DNA from: Aquila chrysaetos chrysaetos
Taxonomy: Eukaryota; Chordata; Aves; Accipitriformes; Accipitridae
Assembly (NCBI RefSeq): GCF_900496995.4
Contig: NC_044012.1
Span: forward strand, 3,720,001 to 3,784,000
Reading direction: 5' to 3'
DNA: 64,000 bases
The notes under the pieces are model-generated. The model did no database searches. It saw nothing but the letters and a program-made list of their open reading frames with translations, and was not told the origin of the DNA. Of the stretch, positions 59,956 through 64,000 are shown piece after piece; the stretch's first letter is position 1; the number at the start of each line of letters is the position of its first letter. The position numbers and the translations under genes are program-made.

Positions 59956-62900
59956 CCCGAGAAACGTGATGTCGGCGCGCGTTTTGCTCTCAAAGGGAAG
60001 TTCAGGCAGTTCCCACTGGAGGGGCACGGCCAATTTTCTAGGAAATCCTCCGGGTTAAGTGTTGTGGTGCAGGAGAGGTGGGTTTGGGGTCTCCCCCCTG
60101 GGGCTATCATGGGTTATGAGGGCAGTATCAGCAGCTTTTCCCCGAGGCTGAAGGTTGTGGATGTTCCCAGCTCTTTGATTCGGATCCCTATTCCAGTTGT
60201 AGATTTTTATTGGGCTCTCAGCGTAAGGGGGTCCTTCGCTTGCTCCCACTGCCAGCTCTGGCCAACGGGCAGGGAAAAGGCTTGGCAGCCCATTTCATCC
60301 AACGTACCAAAAAAAAATTAAAAAAATAATCGCAGTGGGCATCCCTTCAGCACCTCTTGTAGGTACCATTTCTACAAGCTGTATTTTTGAAGGCTTTTTT
60401 TTTTGGCTGGCTGCACGATAGATCTTTTTATTCCTTTTGCAATTAGCAAGCATTTAGTCTCATTTCCCTGCACTAAAATAAACCCAACCTCTCAGGAGTG
60501 GTTGAAGTGTAGCTGACCTCACTTTGGAGAATGATGGGGCTCTCGGAACCCATGCTTGCTTTTGTTTTCTGAGTGTTTTGACTCCCTGTTAGCTATACAG
60601 AGTTATCAGCGGACTTCCTGTTACTTGAAGAAGCATTTCTTGTACATTTTTATGCCTCGTCTCAGTTGTCCCTCAATTTGGTTTTAGAGCCACCTCTGCT
60701 GTGGTTTATGTTTAACGGATCAGTGCCTATGGTTCTTTCGGTTTTCTTCTTTGAATGCAACTTGCTTTTAATAACTCCTTGGCTCTGCTGCTTCTTCTTG
60801 CCCTTTATCTAGTCTTTTTTGATACTGATGCGCACTTACTCTGCCTCTATGACCATGTTTCTATCTATCCTTCAAAAGCTTTTAGTGTCTTAGATGTTCC
60901 TTTTACCTTCTTAAAAAGCTTCCTTATTTTTACACAGTTCCCCTTTTCTGAGACCAGGCACAACTCTTCTGTATTGCTTTATTGCTATCCATGGACCACA
61001 TCAAATCAAAAGCTGAAGGGCAGGGACTAAAAAGCAGAAGGCACCAGAGATTAAGACAATGAGGCTCAGAAATTTATTTCTGTAAATCGCCATTGCTTCA
61101 GTTAATATTCAAGGGGTAGGTCTTAAAGTTAACCGCAGACAGTAGGCAGAGAGCCAGAGAGATAATAAGGTTGTTTTCTTACTTCAGATTGTGTCGTGGA
61201 GGGACTGAAAACGGTCTAAAAATAGGAGATGTGTCACAATGTTATCACCCTGCACCTGCAGCACAGCAGATATGGTTCAGTCCAGAGAAAGGCTGCAAAG
61301 GGAATGAATTATGAAAAACTGCATTTATTTTTAGTTAAAATTTAAGCACAGCATTGACACAAAGCAATATTCAATGGGGAAAGATCCACACACATGACAA
61401 ACCTTTGGGACTTTACAAACATGCCCATAATTAAACCCTCAGCAGCTCTAGTCTGCTTGAGATGTAAGGGCCTATGGCAAATGAGAGATTCTTGTAAACT
61501 CTTCCTTTTTTTCCTAATGCAATCCACCAGCAGCTTTACTGCCCTTTGCCAAACTGTTGGAGTCCTTATACAAATCATCTGAATTTCAGTGTTTGCATTT
61601 CTGAGCGGAGGATAAACGGGGCATGAATATTTCATATGTTCCTCTGATATGTGAAGTATTCAAAAACTCCCATAGTCTAACCAACGCATCGGTGAAGGTA
61701 TTGTGGTTGTCTCTATGGAATTTGTAACAGAGATAAGCTTCGTTCCTTCCTATGAGGACAGGAAGCATGGAAACAATTTGCTTCATGCAGCATTATGTTT
61801 CAACATTTCTTAGGTAATTTGTTTGAGGACTTGAAGTTATCTCTGGCAAACAATTTATCTTGGCAATATTGTTTGCTGTGGAAATGGGTTCCAAACCAGC
61901 AGGACTTGCAGCAGAACCAAAGTCCTGACATGTCTGGTAATGTTTTTAGCATGGCAAAACCAGCACTGTGCATATTAAAACAAGTCTAAGGTCTGCTCCA
62001 CACACTTAGCAAAAATGTGGGCAGGACAATATTCACCCGATTTGTTTAAGTTCAGGAGGAATGAGGAACCTGTGACTGGTGCACAGCGCTAAAAATACTG
62101 TGAACAAAGCAAGCTGAATTTAACCATTTCTGGTTGGCATAAATTTGCTAACTTGCTCTTAAGCATCTGCAATATTGACCGTCAAACTTCTCATTGCATA
62201 GTGAACACCTTAAACAGCACTGCCTCTTTTAAATCCATCTGCCTGGCAAAGGAAATTGGTATGTTAGGACTATGTTCCATCAGAAAAAATACTTTGGCAC
62301 CCTCAGAAATCAAGGGCCAGCAAAATCAGATTAAGTGTAGCTCTGAGGTCCAAACTGGTTCTCAAGGTCTTTGCACTGCAGTGAGCACTGACTGTAGTTC
62401 CTGTGCAAAGCTATCCAGTCTCTCTAGCAGTGTCTGCACAGAAATCAAAGCCAAGAGAAAAAAACTGCATCATGGCCTCTCCTCCTCAGAGAGCTGCAAA
62501 TATAACTGGATTTTCAGAACTATGTCCAGAAATAATGGCTAGACTCACATCTCTAATATATACAGGAGAACCAGACATGCCTGTATTTCAAGAAAGCTCA
62601 GATCTGGGAAAGAATTTCCCACTTTCAGCCTATATTTAAGTTGCACGTCATTGTATGTGATGTTTCTTTAAAAAATTGTCAGATAACTGCCTTGTCTATA
62701 GATCTTTTCTCCCTGCATTAGCATCTGGAGATACACTGTTTGCCAATATGTCATATGGCCAGTATGACTAACACTATTTAGGCTCCCCCAGGGCTGCAGA
62801 AATAAGTGATGCACCATCCAGTGGACAAACGTGCTAGCTACACTGCGGTGACAAGTTACTAAACATCAGTTCCGCCAAAATCGACTGCAAAACCTCCACT

Positions 62901-64000
62901 GAATTAGAAGTTCTCACTGATAAAGTGGGTGTGGGAACTGCTGAAGTATACAACCTCCTGGGTATGACAACACGCAGAGTCCTGTCTAGCTGACAGGGCT
63001 AAAAAACCACAACACAGTACCTAACTTTTTTGTAACTTCTGGGTAACTGTCATCTATCGGCCATCCTGAGATAAAAGCACAAGGAAGGCAATGCGTTTCA
63101 GTTTTCTCAAGGGTTAAGCTCACTATAATCAGCACTGCACCCCTATAAGTACATACCCAAGAAAAAATGCTTTTCTTCATTTCGTTTTTATTCCTGGGTA
63201 AATGACATATTAGTTATATTAAGGGAAAACATGGAGGGAGATGGAAGTTTTAGAAAAAGATCAGCTGTTGTGATTTTGTATCTACAGATGTTCACATACT
63301 TTTATTTGAACAGCAGAGACATTGGCACCGACTAATTTCTTTTAGTATGTAAAACCCAGCTATTGGGAAACAGAGGACTACACACAAAACCCAAGCTTTT
63401 CTAAGTCCCTAGTATTTCAGCACAGAAGCAGAAGGAAATGAAAAAAAAAAAAAAGTAGAAACACACCTAGACACGTGGGCAGCTGTATTTTATTGTACTT
63501 ATCAGCGTACACAACCCCTTATGTGCTTGCTGCCCATGTCCCACTAGATGGTGTTCATGCTACAAGAGAAAAACAGGATGCAGAAGCATGCCCGAGTTAT
63601 CCTGATTTGTTTGTCACCCTTCAGCTTTTTTATCTTTATGTTTTAAATGTATCCTCAGCTCACACACTGCAAGGTTTGCTATTTTGCATCTAATTTTTAA
63701 AGCTACTGGGTATCTATTTTTCCCAACAGGCAGTGGGAAATTCTGAATGAGTCTCATGCAGTAGTATTTCCATCTAAGACAATTTGTCTAACTTCACAGC
63801 TGATGCTGAAGCCTAGGTTGACCAAATTTAGTAAACGGCCACAGAACAGGCTCTTGACTTAGGTGCCAATCACCCTCCTGAGACTCCCTGAAGCAACGAG
63901 GGACTGTAATGAAGCAGCACCATGAAACCGTGTGTAGATGTAAAGCAAAAACCCTTCACGGAAGGACTGGAGTAAACGCCGCTGGATCTGTATTCGGTTA
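59956..64000. other. Upstream flank: no gene recognised
   Basis: Apart from the possible LINE remnant, only chance ORFs are present (up to 129 codons, plus, 62153-62542). A14 lies at about 63441-63454. No second promoter or exon could be supported. Confidence 0.55.
60480..61020 (-). mobile_element. Possible degraded LINE remnant, reverse orientation
   Basis: The T-rich plus strand (for example GACTCCCTGTTAGCTATACA and CCTCAATTTGGTTTTAGAGC) has the texture of antisense CR1-like internal sequence, but no diagnostic phrase is secure. Confidence 0.25.

Overview
This is a vertebrate nuclear window, most likely from a bird or another sauropsid. The evidence is large introns with GT-AG borders, a CpG-rich first exon, very low repeat content, and the only recognisable interspersed repeats being old CR1-type LINE ends plus short palindromic elements. 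I see no L1, Alu or other mammalian SINE sequence and no bacterial-type gene organisation.

The one gene I can reconstruct lies on the minus strand between about 59.74 kb and 49.45 kb. It has eleven coding exons (1,218 nt) whose phases all join, giving a predicted 405-residue protein. The protein starts with a leucine-rich signal or anchor segment encoded by an exon in a CpG-rich island. The rest resembles the non-catalytic N-terminal region of animal proteins annotated as 'putative phosphoenolpyruvate synthase / rifampicin phosphotransferase-like', including a G-x-R-S-H-S-Y-G-I-R-D-W core. I see no ATP-grasp, PEP-utiliser or phospho-histidine domain downstream. The gene therefore appears to encode this domain alone, with a short final exon and a 3' UTR that runs into a CR1 3' end. 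Its function is unknown.

From 1 to about 48.9 kb I find no gene I can defend. This stretch looks like a gene-poor intergenic or intronic tract. It holds a degraded reverse-oriented LINE (about 4.1-5.8 kb), a CR1 3' end that runs into an (ATT)17 microsatellite (7.26-7.55 kb), a palindromic MITE-like element (19.31-19.38 kb), a (TA)n tract (35.8 kb), and several AT-rich blocks whose motif content looks like conserved enhancers (9.6, 14.8-15.4, 21.7-22.1, 30.1, 36.0 and 36.6 kb). Two minus-strand ORF segments, at 40.5 kb (with good splice sites) and 31.2 kb (ending in a stop), may be exons of an unrecognised gene or alternative 3' exons of the 49-60 kb gene. They are reported at low confidence.

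From 59.9 to 64 kb lies the upstream side of the gene: a promoter-proximal poly(T) tract, a possible LINE remnant near 60.5-61.0 kb, and otherwise unassigned sequence. All calls come from reading the sequence. No database search was possible, so family assignments rest on remembered motifs.
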